A stretch of 64,000 nucleotides of DNA from Sphingomonas sp. JUb134 (lineage in GTDB: Bacteria > Pseudomonadota > Alphaproteobacteria > Sphingomonadales > Sphingomonadaceae): the NCBI RefSeq assembly GCF_004341505.2, contig NZ_SLYP02000001.1, forward strand, positions 1,313,001-1,377,000, given 5' to 3'. Shown piece after piece: positions 1-8,303 of the stretch. Under the pieces are notes generated by a model. That model did not search any database. It was not told the origin of the DNA and was given only the letters and a program-made list of their open reading frames with translations. The translations under genes and the position numbers were made by a program. Every line of letters starts with the position of its first letter. Position 1 is the stretch's first letter.

Positions 1-1269
1 GCGGAACGGCGCGTCGGTGCCGTCGATCCCTTGGGCGGGCGGCAGGCCGATCAGGTCGCGCAGCAGCGGGTAGACGTCGACGTTGTCGAAATCCGGCAGC
101 GTGCGCCCGCTCGCAAAGGCGGGGCCGTTGGCGATGAACAGCGCCGCCATGTCCGGCGCCATGTTGTCGAAGCCGTGGCTGCCGCCGGCCTGCGGCTGTG
201 TCGGCGTGGTCGGCAGCACCTGCCAGCCGTCCTCCGCCAGGCACAGGATCGCTGGCACGCGCGGGTTGCGCCCATAGTGGAAGCGGGCCGGGATCTCCCC
301 CTTGCGCCAGCACTCCATGTGCGCGTGCGGCTTCAACAGCGCCTTTTCGACCGCCGCTTCCTTGCCGGGCGTCGGCGTCAGCGCGGCATAGGGCCCGGCC
401 TCCACGACGTGGTAGAGCGACGGATCGGCTAGCTTGTCGAGGGCCACCACGCGCTCACTGGTGGTGGCGGCCATGCCGTGATCGGCGACGATCACCAGGT
501 TTGCAGGCTGGCCCATCGCGGCGAGACCGGCGACGAGCGCACCGACGGCTGCGTCGACATCGGCAGCGGCCTCGTTCACTTCGCCTGAGTCCGGACCAAA
601 GCGGTGGCCGGCGGTGTCCACCGCTTCGAAATAGAGGGTGAGCAGGCGCGGGCGGATGTCGGCCGGGCGGCGCAGCCAGTCGAGCACGCCGTTGACGCGC
701 TGCGTGGGGCTGATCGCCTCGTTATACTGCTGCCAGTCGGACGGGCGGGTGCCGCCCTGCGTCTTGTGCGGCCATTCGGCGGCGCGGGTGGCGCCGATCG
801 GAACGTTCGAGCCGGGCCAGAACTGGGTGGCCGTACGGATGCCCGCCTTCTCGGCCGCTACCCAGATCGGCTCGGCGCCGTTCCACCAGCTCGGGTCGTC
901 CGTCGCCATGGTGAAGACGTTCTTTGGATCCGCGGGATCCTCCATGCGATTGGCGACGATGCCGTGCCGGTCCGGGCGCAGGCCGGTCACCAGCGTCCAG
1001 TGATTGGGGAAGGTCTTGGAGGGGAAGGAGGGGTGCATCGGCCCGGTCACGCCGGTTGCGGCAAGGCGGGAGAGCACCGGCGTCACGCCGCGCTGCAGAT
1101 AATCGGGGCGGAAGCCGTCGATCGAGACGAGGATGGTGACGGGCGCGCGGGCCTCCGCAGGGGCGGTCGCGGCAGGTGCCGGGGCGGCGGCGACCGGCGG
1201 CGGGGTTTGCGCGCAGGCGGCGAGCGAAGCGGCCGCCAACAGCGCGGCGACGAAGGGGAGCTTGAGCAT
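1..1269 (-). CDS. Exported nucleotide pyrophosphatase/phosphodiesterase (ENPP-like), C-terminus outside window
   Basis: The minus-strand frame starts at ATG 1269 and stays open to the window edge (423 codons seen), so the C-terminus is missing. The N-terminus has a hydrophobic stretch ending in LAAC, a lipoprotein-like signal, then a Pro/Ala linker. The core begins with VSIDGFRPDYL and then TFPNH, the metal-binding aspartate and nucleophilic threonine region of type I phosphodiesterase/nucleotide pyrophosphatases. Later DTAGHRFGPDSGEV, ADHGMA and GSHGFDN supply the remaining metal ligands of the alkaline-phosphatase fold. It is therefore probably a periplasmic or membrane-anchored hydrolase of nucleotide or phosphodiester substrates; the substrate cannot be read from sequence. 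It stands alone, followed by a palindromic repeat. Confidence 0.88.
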   Translation of the reverse strand, partial: MLKLPFVAALLAAASLAACAQTPPPVAAAPAPAATAPAEARAPVTILVSIDGFRPDYLQRGVTPVLSRLAATGVTGPMHPSFPSKTFPNHWTLVTGLRPDRHGIVANRMEDPADPKNVFTMATDDPSWWNGAEPIWVAAEKAGIRTATQFWPGSNVPIGATRAAEWPHKTQGGTRPSDWQQYNEAISPTQRVNGVLDWLRRPADIRPRLLTLYFEAVDTAGHRFGPDSGEVNEAAADVDAAVGALVAGLAAMGQPANLVIVADHGMAATTSERVVALDKLADPSLYHVVEAGPYAALTPTPGKEAAVEKALLKPHAHMECWRKGEIPARFHYGRNPRVPAILCLAEDGWQVLPTTPTQPQAGGSHGFDNMAPDMAALFIANGPAFASGRTLPDFDNVDVYPLLRDLIGLPPAQGIDGTDAPFR

Positions 1270-1357
1270 GGCGCCTCCCTTCGCCCCGGTCGGCGGCAGG
1301 ATTATGACAGCGGGTGACTTCGAAGCGGACGTCGTAGAATGCGACGCTTTCTCTCCC

Positions 1358-1443
1358 GTGCCCCCGCGGAGGCGGGGGCCCAGGGTCAGGCAGGGGCGAG
1401 GGTTGCGTTCGCGGCCCTGGGCTCCCGCCTCCGCGGGAGCACT
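1358..1443. repeat. Inverted repeat (REP-like), GC-rich palindromic unit
   Basis: Two arms of about 27 bases (1359-1385 and 1415-1442) are near-perfect reverse complements around the core GCGGAGGCGGG. They lie between the 5' end of the phosphodiesterase gene and the 3' end of ychF. The layout matches intergenic palindromic repeats common in sphingomonad genomes. I saw no second copy in the window. Confidence 0.7.
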
Positions 1444-1480
1444 GTGGCTTGGTGGGTGCCGAGGAGGCACCCCCAGACCG

Positions 1481-2581
1481 TCAAACGTTGAAGCGGAAGA
1501 GCATCACGTCGCCGTCGTGGACGACATATTCCTTGCCCTCCTGGCGCAGCTTGCCCGCTTCGCGCGCGCCGGCTTCGCCGTTGCAGGCGACATAGTCGTC
1601 ATAGGCGATGGTCTCGGCGCGGATGAAGCCGCGCTCGAAGTCGGTGTGGATCTCGCCTGCGGCCTGTGGCGCCTTGGCACCGGCTTCGACCGTCCAGGCG
1701 CGCGCCTCCTTGGGACCGACCGTGAAGAAGGTCAGCAGGTTGAGCAGCTTGTAGCCGGCGCGGATCACGCGGGCGAGGCCGGTCTCGGTGAGACCCAGGT
1801 CGCTCAGGAACTCCTGGCGGTCGGCAGGCTCCATGGTCGCGATCTCGGCCTCGATCGCGGCGGAGACGACGACGGCCTGTGCGCCCTCGGCCGCAGCCTT
1901 CTCGAACACCTTGGCGGAGAGCGCATTGCCCTCGGCCGCGTCTTCCTCGTTCACGTTGCAGACGTAGAGCACCGGCTTGGCGGTGAGCAGCTGCGCCTGG
2001 GCGAACACGCGCGCTTCCTCGTCGTCCTTGGGCTGGGTCAGCCGCGCCGGCTTGCCCTCTCGAAGCAGCTCCAGCGCCTGGCCGAGCACGGAGGCGCCGA
2101 TCTTGGCTTCCTTGTCGCCTTGCTGGCCCTTCTTGACGAGGTTGGGGACGCGCTTTTCCAGGCTCTCCAGGTCGGACAGCATCAGCTCGGTCTCGACCGT
2201 CTCGGCGTCGGCGATCGGGTCGACCTTGTTGTCGACGTGCTGAATATCGTCGTTCTCGAAGCAGCGCAGGACGTGGACGATCGCGTCCACCTCACGGATG
2301 TTGCCCAGGAACTGGTTGCCCAGGCCCTCGCCCTTGGATGCGCCGCGCACGAGCCCTGCGATGTCCACGAAGCCGAGCTGGGTCTCGATGATCTTCTGCG
2401 AGCCGGCGATGGCCGCCAGCTTCTCCAGCCGCTCGTCGGGGACGGCGACGTTCCCGACGTTGGGCTCGATGGTGCAGAACGGATAGTTCGCCGCCTGCGC
2501 CGCTGCCGTCTGGGTCAGCGCGTTGAAAAGAGTGGACTTGCCGACGTTCGGAAGCCCGACGATGCCGCAGCGGAAACCCAT
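1481..2581 (-). CDS. ychF: Redox-responsive ribosome-associated ATPase YchF
   Basis: This 366-residue protein has the usual YchF length and starts at ATG 2581. The N-terminal P-loop GLPNVGKST (about residues 8-16) is followed by [12 protein letters not shown], the switch region typical of Obg-family GTPase-like proteins, and by [20 protein letters not shown] (G3 region). The C-terminus carries the TGS-like domain ([14 protein letters not shown], ending in [11 protein letters not shown]). YchF prefers ATP over GTP in the family and binds the ribosome; it is linked to oxidative-stress responses. It stands alone here. Confidence 0.97.
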   Translation of the reverse strand: MGFRCGIVGLPNVGKSTLFNALTQTAAAQAANYPFCTIEPNVGNVAVPDERLEKLAAIAGSQKIIETQLGFVDIAGLVRGASKGEGLGNQFLGNIREVDAIVHVLRCFENDDIQHVDNKVDPIADAETVETELMLSDLESLEKRVPNLVKKGQQGDKEAKIGASVLGQALELLREGKPARLTQPKDDEEARVFAQAQLLTAKPVLYVCNVNEEDAAEGNALSAKVFEKAAAEGAQAVVVSAAIEAEIATMEPADRQEFLSDLGLTETGLARVIRAGYKLLNLLTFFTVGPKEARAWTVEAGAKAPQAAGEIHTDFERGFIRAETIAYDDYVACNGEAGAREAGKLRQEGKEYVVHDGDVMLFRFNV

Positions 2582-2677
2582 GTCCGGTTCTTCGATCCCG
2601 ATGGTGAAGGTGAAGCCCGCCGCATAGGCGTTTCGGGCTCCCTTTACCAGACGGGTGCTGCGGCACCGCCTCGAAGG

Positions 2678-2962
2678 CTATGCTTTCTTGGTCGTCTTCT
2701 TGCGCTTGGCCTTGGCCTTGGCCTTCGGCGCCTCGCTGTCGCGGGAAAGCAGCAGCACGGCACCGATCGCGAGCGCGCCGAGGCCGACGCCGGCAAGCGT
2801 CGCCAGCGTTACGCTGCGCGTCCGCTCGCGATCCGCCTCATCCTGCGCGCGGCGGGCGGCAGCGCGCGCCGCCGTCTCTGCAATTGCGGGCGACGGCGGG
2901 GGCGGTGCCTGGCGGGGGTAGGGGGCCTGGTTCGCGTCAGGAACGGGCGGGGTGTGGCTCAT
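2678..2962 (-). CDS. Small single-pass membrane protein with lysine-rich tail
   Basis: A 94-residue protein from ATG 2962. The N-terminal third is Pro/Ala-rich, followed by an Arg/Glu-rich stretch (about residues 30-47), one hydrophobic segment (about 50-71, LATLAGVGLGALAIGAVLLL) and a very basic tail of Ala-Lys repeats ending KKTTKKA. The basic tail after the helix suggests a cytoplasmic C-terminus that may touch nucleic acid or anionic lipid, which is inference. I do not recognise a named family. Confidence 0.72.
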   Translation of the reverse strand: MSHTPPVPDANQAPYPRQAPPPPSPAIAETAARAAARRAQDEADRERTRSVTLATLAGVGLGALAIGAVLLLSRDSEAPKAKAKAKRKKTTKKA

Positions 2963-3001
2963 GGGCGATCTTCCGGTCTGCTGGGGATAGGCGAGGGCGG
3001 C

Positions 3002-3118
3002 TTATTGGTAGCCGCCTTCTTCCTCACGCTCCTCGGCGGCCTCGGCCTGCGCTTCTTCCAGTTCGTCTTCGTTCTGGTTCTCGGTGGACTGGTCGTTGGG
3101 GTTCGGATCCTGGATCAT
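3002..3118 (-). CDS. Short, very acidic hypothetical protein (38 aa)
   Basis: ATG 3118 is preceded at normal spacing by AAAGGA, a good ribosome binding site, and the frame runs 38 codons to TAA. The peptide is rich in Asp, Glu, Gln and Asn, with a run of Glu/Ala predicted to be helical, and ends GGYQ. There is no signal or membrane segment. It lies between the lysine-rich membrane protein and a 2OG-oxygenase-like gene on the same strand. Function unknown. Confidence 0.55.
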   Translation of the reverse strand: MIQDPNPNDQSTENQNEDELEEAQAEAAEEREEEGGYQ

Positions 3119-3180
3119 CGGGACGGTCCTTTCTGGCTGAGTCTCCCCTTCAACCGTCCAGCCCGCCCCGGCGTTCCCCC

Positions 3181-3786
3181 TTACCAGCGGTAGTTGAAGC
3201 TGACGCTGATCCGGTCGCCCTTGCCGGCGTGCGGCATGACCTCGTGCCGAAGCCAGCTTTCCCACAAGAGGATGGTGCCCGGCTCCGGGTTCACCTCCAC
3301 GAAGGTGGCGAGGCTTTCGGGCGCGTCCGGCCGGCGGGGCGGGGCCGCCATGAACCGTGCGAGGCGCGGGTCCTCCAGCTTGAGCCCGCCGGCACCCTCG
3401 GGCACGGCGACATAGACGGTGCCGGAGACGACGCTGTGCGGATGGATGTGGCCGGAGTGGCCGCCGCCGGGCTTCAGCAGGTTGACCCACAGGCTGTCGA
3501 GCTTCAGCCGGCGGCCGCCCAGGTCCATCGCGCAGGCTTCCGCAAAGCGGGCGACGTGCCGGTCGAGCAGGCGCTTCAGGTCGGCGAACGCGGGGTCGCG
3601 GATCGGCAGGTCGTCGAGCGAGGCATAGCTGGTGTAGCCGCGGTAGCGGTGCTCGCGCGACCAGCGCTTGCCGGCGATATCGTCCTCGGCGAGCGCGCGG
3701 ACGCTTTCCTCCAGCTCGGCGATCAACTCGGGCTGGCCGATCTGCTCCTGGTAGAGCGGAGTGGTGAAGAGGTGGCGGACGGGCAT
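3181..3786 (-). CDS. Putative 2OG-Fe(II) oxygenase (TIGR02466-like)
   Basis: I choose ATG 3786 (201 aa, MPVRHLFTTPLYQEQ), because the upstream extension of the same frame runs through an intergenic repeat. The protein opens with a typical TIGR02466 start and has SLWVNLLKPGGGHSGHIHPHS, with the first histidines of the iron site, followed by a double-stranded beta-helix pattern (GTVYVAVPEG). Near the C-terminus WLRHEVMPH and DRISVSFNYRW supply the distal His and the Arg that holds 2-oxoglutarate. Substrate unknown. An AGGAGT-type site precedes the start. Confidence 0.78.
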   Translation of the reverse strand: MPVRHLFTTPLYQEQIGQPELIAELEESVRALAEDDIAGKRWSREHRYRGYTSYASLDDLPIRDPAFADLKRLLDRHVARFAEACAMDLGGRRLKLDSLWVNLLKPGGGHSGHIHPHSVVSGTVYVAVPEGAGGLKLEDPRLARFMAAPPRRPDAPESLATFVEVNPEPGTILLWESWLRHEVMPHAGKGDRISVSFNYRW

Positions 3787-3821
3787 GGGGGACTCCTGGG
3801 GTAGATCGACATGATACCCGA

Positions 3822-3939
3822 CCCGTTCGTCTCGAGTAGGGATCGAGCTTGTCGAGAGCCCGTATCGGGAGAGCCACCGCAATCGGTCTCTCGATACGCC
3901 GTCTCGACAAGCTCGACGGCTACTCGAGACGAACGGCGG
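3822..3939. repeat. Interspersed inverted repeat, copy 1 (CTCGAGTAG / CTACTCGAG type)
   Basis: The left arm (3823-3860) contains GTCTCGAGTAG and GAGCTTGTCGAGA. The right arm (3888-3939) contains their reverse complements with GATACGCCGTCTCGACAAGC in between. A second diverged copy lies at 56604-56779. It sits between pth and the oxygenase gene. Such units are dispersed in intergenic DNA of sphingomonads and behave like REP or BIME elements. Confidence 0.8.
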
Positions 3940-3979
3940 ATGAGGTAGGCGGGCAGAGCATCCGCGACAGAGGAGTGCC

Positions 3980-4552
3980 CTAATCCCGCTGCAGCCGCAG
4001 CGCGACCTCGTTCATGAAGCGGACGTCGTCGCCGCGCGCCAGCCACTCGGCTTCCGCCGCGACCGCACCCAGCATGTCGGACAGGTCCTCGATCTCGGCC
4101 TTGGCATAGTTGCCGAGCACATAGCCGGTGACCCGGTCCTTGTGCCCCGGATGGCCGATGCCGAGCCGGACGCGGCGATAGTCGTTGCCGATGTGCTGGT
4201 CGGTGGAGCGCAGGCCGTTGTGGCCGGCAGCGCCGCCGCCGGTCTTCACCTTCACCTTGAAGGGGACCAGGTCGAGCTCGTCGTGGAACAGCGTCACGTC
4301 GGCCGGTGTCAGCTTGTAGAAGCGCATCGCCTCGCCGACCGAACGGCCGCTCTCGTTCATGTAGGTGCCGGGCTTCAGGAGCAGCAGCTTTTCGCTGCCG
4401 ATGCGCCCTTCCTGCACCCAGCCCTGGAACGCTTTCTTCGGCGGGGAGAAACCGTGCACCTCGCCGATCGCATCGACGGCCATGAAGCCGACGTTGTGGC
4501 GCTGCATCGCATGTTGCGGGCCCGGATTGCCCAGGCCGACCCAGAGCTGCAT
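3980..4552 (-). CDS. pth: Peptidyl-tRNA hydrolase
   Basis: Recycles tRNA by cleaving peptidyl-tRNA released from stalled ribosomes. MQLWVGLGNPG at the start, HNVGFMAVD (catalytic His), LLLKPGTYMNESG, FHDELDL (catalytic Asp), and GGGAAGHNGLRS are the conserved Pth blocks. With start ATG 4552 the protein has 190 residues, normal for the family. A longer start at 4579 would place the start codon in the T-tract of a terminator hairpin and adds nine unconserved residues, so I prefer 4552. It lies downstream of rplY on the same strand, a pairing common in proteobacteria. Confidence 0.96.
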   Translation of the reverse strand: MQLWVGLGNPGPQHAMQRHNVGFMAVDAIGEVHGFSPPKKAFQGWVQEGRIGSEKLLLLKPGTYMNESGRSVGEAMRFYKLTPADVTLFHDELDLVPFKVKVKTGGGAAGHNGLRSTDQHIGNDYRRVRLGIGHPGHKDRVTGYVLGNYAKAEIEDLSDMLGAVAAEAEWLARGDDVRFMNEVALRLQRD

Positions 4553-4576
4553 GGCTGTCCCCGTGCTTGGGTGTTC

Positions 4577-4616
4577 CAAAAGAACATCGCCCCCGCAACA
4601 GGTTGCGGAGGCGATG
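4577..4616 (-). terminator. Rho-independent terminator or attenuator between rplY and pth
   Basis: Arms 4585-4599 and 4602-4616 pair over 15 bases with one mismatch and a two-base loop. Read on the minus strand the hairpin is followed by TTCTTTTGG. It lies after the rplY stop and just before the pth start, so it should end most rplY transcription or limit read-through into pth. Confidence 0.7.
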
Positions 4617-4648
4617 CTGTCTTTACCGATGTCGGAAAAGGGAAGGGC

Positions 4649-5272
4649 TCAGGCGCCCGCACCCTCGACTTCGGTCTGGGTGTCGCCTTCGCTCGACTTG
4701 AGCGCGGACGGCGCCACGATCGTCGCGATGGTGAAGTCGCGGTCTTCGATCGCCGGCTGCGCGCCCTGGGGCAGCGTCACCGCGGAGATGTGGATCGAGT
4801 CGCCGACTTCGGCGCCCTTGAGCGAAACCTCGACCTGGTCGGGGATGTTCGCTGCGTCGACCACCAGCTCCAGCTCGTGACGGACGACGTTCAGAACGCC
4901 GCCGCGCTTGATGCCGGGAGCCTCTTCCTCGTCGGTGAACACTACGGGCACCTGGACGGTGACGGTCGAGTGCTCGCCGATGCGCAGGAAGTCCACGTGC
5001 ACCGGCAGGTCGGTGACGGGATCGAAAGCCACGTCCTTGGGCAGCGTGCGGATCGAGGAACCGCCGGCGTCGATCATCACGACCGAGTTCATGAAGTGGC
5101 CGGTCATCAGCAGGCGCATCAGTTCGCGACCGTTGACGTGGATCGGGGTCGGTTCTTCGTTGTTGCCGTAGATCACGGCGGGCACGCGGCCTTCACGACG
5201 AAGCGAACGGGAGGCTCCCTTGCCAACCCGATCGCGCGTCTCGGCCGACAGCGTAAGCTGGTCGCTCATCAC
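4649..5272 (-). CDS. rplY: 50S ribosomal protein L25/general stress protein Ctc
   Basis: A 207-residue long-form L25 (N-terminal L25 domain about residues 5-95, C-terminal Ctc/TL5 beta domain to about 190). Recognisable blocks are [29 protein letters not shown] and the C-terminal GDSIHISAV. It binds 5S rRNA in the large subunit. Two adjacent ATG codons (5272 and 5269) are both possible starts. The acidic tail ([13 protein letters not shown]) is normal for alphaproteobacterial members. It is followed by a terminator and then pth. Confidence 0.96.
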   Translation of the reverse strand: MMSDQLTLSAETRDRVGKGASRSLRREGRVPAVIYGNNEEPTPIHVNGRELMRLLMTGHFMNSVVMIDAGGSSIRTLPKDVAFDPVTDLPVHVDFLRIGEHSTVTVQVPVVFTDEEEAPGIKRGGVLNVVRHELELVVDAANIPDQVEVSLKGAEVGDSIHISAVTLPQGAQPAIEDRDFTIATIVAPSALKSSEGDTQTEVEGAGA

Positions 5273-5399
5273 AGTCTCCGTATTGCGCTTGGTTCCATGT
5301 TCGCCGACCGGGCCTCCAGGGATGACCCCGGCACGACAAGGGCGCGCGCTTACGCGAACGCGCGCCGAAACGCAAGCAAGGCGCCCGTTCGGCGGTCTG

Positions 5400-6719
5400 C
5401 TACTTCTTGAGCACGTCCAGCGCCGCTGCCGTCAGCGCCTCGGTCGCGGTGCCGATCACGGCCTCCGCATCCGGTGCCCAGCCGGCGCTGTGGAGCGAGG
5501 GCAGCTCGGCCACCCCGTCCTGTGCCTTCGCCCACTTGTCGGCGGGCACCCCGCCGACCCAGAAGATCATGCTCTGGATCGACTTGTCCGCCAGATAATA
5601 GCGGCTGAAGTCCTCCCCGCCCATCGTCGCCGGCACCTCCTTGACCCGCGCTTCGCCGAAGCGCCCGGTGAACAGCGTGCGCAGTTCGCCCGACAAGGGC
5701 TCGGTGTTGAAGGTGGCGGGGGTGTAGGTCTGCTCGACCTGGACGGTCGGCATGCGATCCTCGGGGATGCCGGCGGCGATCGCCTCGCCGCGCGCGATCC
5801 GGGCGATGCCGTCGAGCAGCTGCTTGCGCGACTCGTCGGTGTAGCTGCGCACGGTCAAGAGCAGCTTCGCCTCGTCGGGGATGATGTTATGCTTGGCGCC
5901 GGCATGGAAGCTGCCGACCGTCACCACGCCCGGCGTCTGCGGGTCGAGTTCGCGCGACACCAAGGTCTGGAGCGCGCCGACGATGCGGGAGGCGAGCACG
6001 ATCGGGTCCTTGGTGGTGTTGGGATAGGCGCCATGACCGCCGACGCCGCGGACCACCACGTCGACCGAGTCGACGTTGGCGAAGGTGTAGCCGGAATGGA
6101 CGCCGATCACGCCTGCCTGCAGCCCGGCGCTGTCGTGGAAGGCGATGGCATGGGTGGGCTTGGGAAAGCGCGTGTAGAGGCCGTCCGCCAGCATCGCCTG
6201 CGCGCCGAGCCCCACTTCCTCCGCCGGCTGCGCGATCATCACCAGCGTGCCGGACCATTGGCCTTTCATCGCCGACAGGTTGCGCAGCGTGCCGACCCAG
6301 CTCGCCATGTGCGTGTCGTGGCCGCAGGCGTGCATCACGCCCGTCTCGACGCCATCGGCGGTGGTGGCGCGGACTTTCGAGGCGAAGGGGAGGCCGGTCG
6401 CCTCCGTCACTGGCAAGCCGTCCATGTCGGTGCGGATCAGCAGCGTGGGGCCGGGGCCGTTGCGCAGCACCGCGACGACGCCGGTGCCGCCGACCTTCTC
6501 GGTCACGGTGAAGCCTGCCTTGCGCGCCTCGGTCGCCATGCGCGCGGCGCTCTTCACCTCCTGCCGGCTGAGCTCGGGAGCGGCGTGGAGTTCGCGGTAG
6601 AGCGCGGTCAGCTGCGGCAGTGCCGCCATGGTCGCGTCGCGGACCGGTTCGGCAGCGGCAGGCGAGGCCGGCACCCCAAGCGTGGTGGCGAGCAGAGCGG
6701 TGGCGAGCATTGGACGCAT
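5400..6719 (-). CDS. Exported M20-family amidohydrolase (hippurate hydrolase/amidase type)
   Basis: This 439-residue enzyme starts at ATG 6719 behind AGGGGG, with a cleavable signal peptide ending about [34 protein letters not shown] (first metal ligands), [13 protein letters not shown] (catalytic Glu and ligand), and the lid domain with [15 protein letters not shown] are classic M20D motifs. MGGEDFSRY near the C-terminus supplies the last ligand region. It should hydrolyse N-acyl amino acids or small amides in the periplasm; the substrate is not determinable. It stands alone between rplY and DUF4893. Confidence 0.92.
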   Translation of the reverse strand: MRPMLATALLATTLGVPASPAAAEPVRDATMAALPQLTALYRELHAAPELSRQEVKSAARMATEARKAGFTVTEKVGGTGVVAVLRNGPGPTLLIRTDMDGLPVTEATGLPFASKVRATTADGVETGVMHACGHDTHMASWVGTLRNLSAMKGQWSGTLVMIAQPAEEVGLGAQAMLADGLYTRFPKPTHAIAFHDSAGLQAGVIGVHSGYTFANVDSVDVVVRGVGGHGAYPNTTKDPIVLASRIVGALQTLVSRELDPQTPGVVTVGSFHAGAKHNIIPDEAKLLLTVRSYTDESRKQLLDGIARIARGEAIAAGIPEDRMPTVQVEQTYTPATFNTEPLSGELRTLFTGRFGEARVKEVPATMGGEDFSRYYLADKSIQSMIFWVGGVPADKWAKAQDGVAELPSLHSAGWAPDAEAVIGTATEALTAAALDVLKK

Positions 6720-6781
6720 GGCGATTCCCCCTGATGTGGACGCCAGCGTGCGACGACCAGCCGCCGCTTGGCAAGCAGCGC

Positions 6782-7429
6782 TCAGCCGGCGGGGACCAGC
6801 TCGATCACGTCCAGGGTGGATTCAAAGCGCGGATAGGGAAGGGCGATGCGCCAGCGGCCCTCCGCCACGCGCTCCACCCGGCCGGCCATGTCGCGGGTGG
6901 TGTCGCGGCCATAGTCCAGGGGGGCGGTCTCGTCGCTGAGCATCAGCGTGCCCAGGAAGATGCCGCGCACCTCGCTGTCCGGCAGGATGAGCCCGACCGG
7001 ACGCTGTGAGCCGGTGCGCTTGTAGAAGCTCAGCACATCCCCCTCCTGCTCGATGCGGCAGTCGAAGAAGGGATAGGCGACGTAGCCGGGGGTGGCGGCA
7101 CGACCGGTGCCGAGCTTGAAGACGCGGCAGCGATAGTCGCCGGGCGGTGGCGGCGAGCCGGGCAGCGCCAGGTCGGGATCGAACAACTCACCCTGCGCCG
7201 CGACCTCCTTCGGACTAACCACCCGGGCCGCCGCCAGTGCCGCCATCCAGGCGGTGCGCCAGTTGCGCAGCCGGTCGCGATCGGCGGCGGTCGCCATCGA
7301 GCGCCAGTCGGGCGTGGCGCTCGGCGTGGCGGCAACGTCGGAACGCTCGGCTCCGCCATGGGCACAGCCACCTGCGAGCAGCGCCGCCGTCAACACCGTC
7401 CAACACCCGCCAATTCGCATCCGCACCAT
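6782..7429 (-). CDS. DUF4893-family lipoprotein
   Basis: A 215-residue protein with a lipoprotein signal (hydrophobic stretch ending AGGC at about residue 21). The body matches my memory of DUF4893: DRDRLRNWRTAW, then YRCRVFKLG and a beta-rich half with GFLxGTL-like and LDVIELVPAG strands. Starts at ATG 7429 and ATG 7420 are both possible; 7420 has better spacing from the G-rich site upstream. Role unknown; probably anchored to a membrane facing the periplasm. Confidence 0.78.
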   Translation of the reverse strand: MVRMRIGGCWTVLTAALLAGGCAHGGAERSDVAATPSATPDWRSMATAADRDRLRNWRTAWMAALAAARVVSPKEVAAQGELFDPDLALPGSPPPPGDYRCRVFKLGTGRAATPGYVAYPFFDCRIEQEGDVLSFYKRTGSQRPVGLILPDSEVRGIFLGTLMLSDETAPLDYGRDTTRDMAGRVERVAEGRWRIALPYPRFESTLDVIELVPAG

Positions 7430-7497
7430 CCCCCCGATCCGATTTCGTTTTGTCGAACGACCAAGCTCGCCGCTTCGATCCGCAAGCGCAAGCGCCG

Positions 7498-8283
7498 TCA
7501 GGCGGCGGTCCAGCCGCCGTCCATCGAGAGATTGGCGCCGGTGATCGCCTTGGCCTCTTCCCGGCAGAGGTACAGCGCGAAGGCGGCGACCTGCTCGGAG
7601 GTGACGAACTCCTTGGTCGGCTGGGCAGCGAGCAGCACGTCGTTCATCACCTGCTCGCGGGTCAGCCCGCGCGACTTCATGGTGTCGGGGATCTGCTGCT
7701 CCACCAGCGGCGTCCAGACATAGCCCGGCGAGATGCAGTTGACGGTGATGCCGTGGGTCGCGGTTTCCAGCGCGATCGTTTTGGTGAGGCCGGCGATGCC
7801 GTGCTTGGCCATGACATAGGCCGACTTGTTGGGGCTCGCGACCAGCGAATGGGCCGAGGCGGTGGAGATGATCCGGCCCCAGCCCTGCCGCTTCATGTGC
7901 GGCACCGCGGCGCGCATCATGTGCCAGGCAGACGACAGGTTGATGGCGAGGATCGCGTCGAACTTCTCGACCGGGAATTCCTCGATCGGGGCGACGTGCT
8001 GGATGCCGGCGTTGTTGACGATGATGTCGACGGAGCCGAATTCCGCCGCGGCGCCATCGACCATCGCCGCGATCTCGTCCGGCTTGGTCATGTCGGCGGC
8101 ATTGTAGCGCGCCGCACCCCCGCTCAGCGCCGCCAGGCCAGCGCGCTCACGCTCGATCGCTTCCGCATCGCCGAAGCCGTTGATGACCAGCGTCGCGCCC
8201 TCGGCGGCCAACGCCTTGGCGATCGCCAGGCCGATGCCGGAGGTGGAGCCGGTGACGATCGCGGTCTTGCCCTTCAGGAACAT
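7498..8283 (-). CDS. bdhA: 3-hydroxybutyrate dehydrogenase (short-chain dehydrogenase)
   Basis: ATG 8283 gives 261 residues. TGSTSGIG (about 10-17) binds NAD, NNAGIQHVAPIEEFP is strongly bdhA-like, and S...YVMAKHG provides the Tyr and Lys of the active site. The C-terminal lid (TPLVEQQIPDTMKSRGL, AAQPTKEFVT) is also characteristic. The enzyme interconverts D-3-hydroxybutyrate and acetoacetate in polyhydroxybutyrate or ketone-body use. The patatin gene ends 20 bases upstream, so the two form an operon; the pairing suggests linked hydrolysis and oxidation of hydroxyalkanoate or lipid, which is inference. Confidence 0.92.
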   Translation of the reverse strand: MFLKGKTAIVTGSTSGIGLAIAKALAAEGATLVINGFGDAEAIERERAGLAALSGGAARYNAADMTKPDEIAAMVDGAAAEFGSVDIIVNNAGIQHVAPIEEFPVEKFDAILAINLSSAWHMMRAAVPHMKRQGWGRIISTASAHSLVASPNKSAYVMAKHGIAGLTKTIALETATHGITVNCISPGYVWTPLVEQQIPDTMKSRGLTREQVMNDVLLAAQPTKEFVTSEQVAAFALYLCREEAKAITGANLSMDGGWTAA

Positions 8284-8303
8284 GGCAGGGTCCTTTTGCT
8301 GGA

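Noticed and set aside
1133..3193. 686-codon plus-strand frame opposite ychF
   Set aside because: It is antisense to ychF and neighbours, is rich in Gly, Leu and Arg without any domain, and follows from high GC content.
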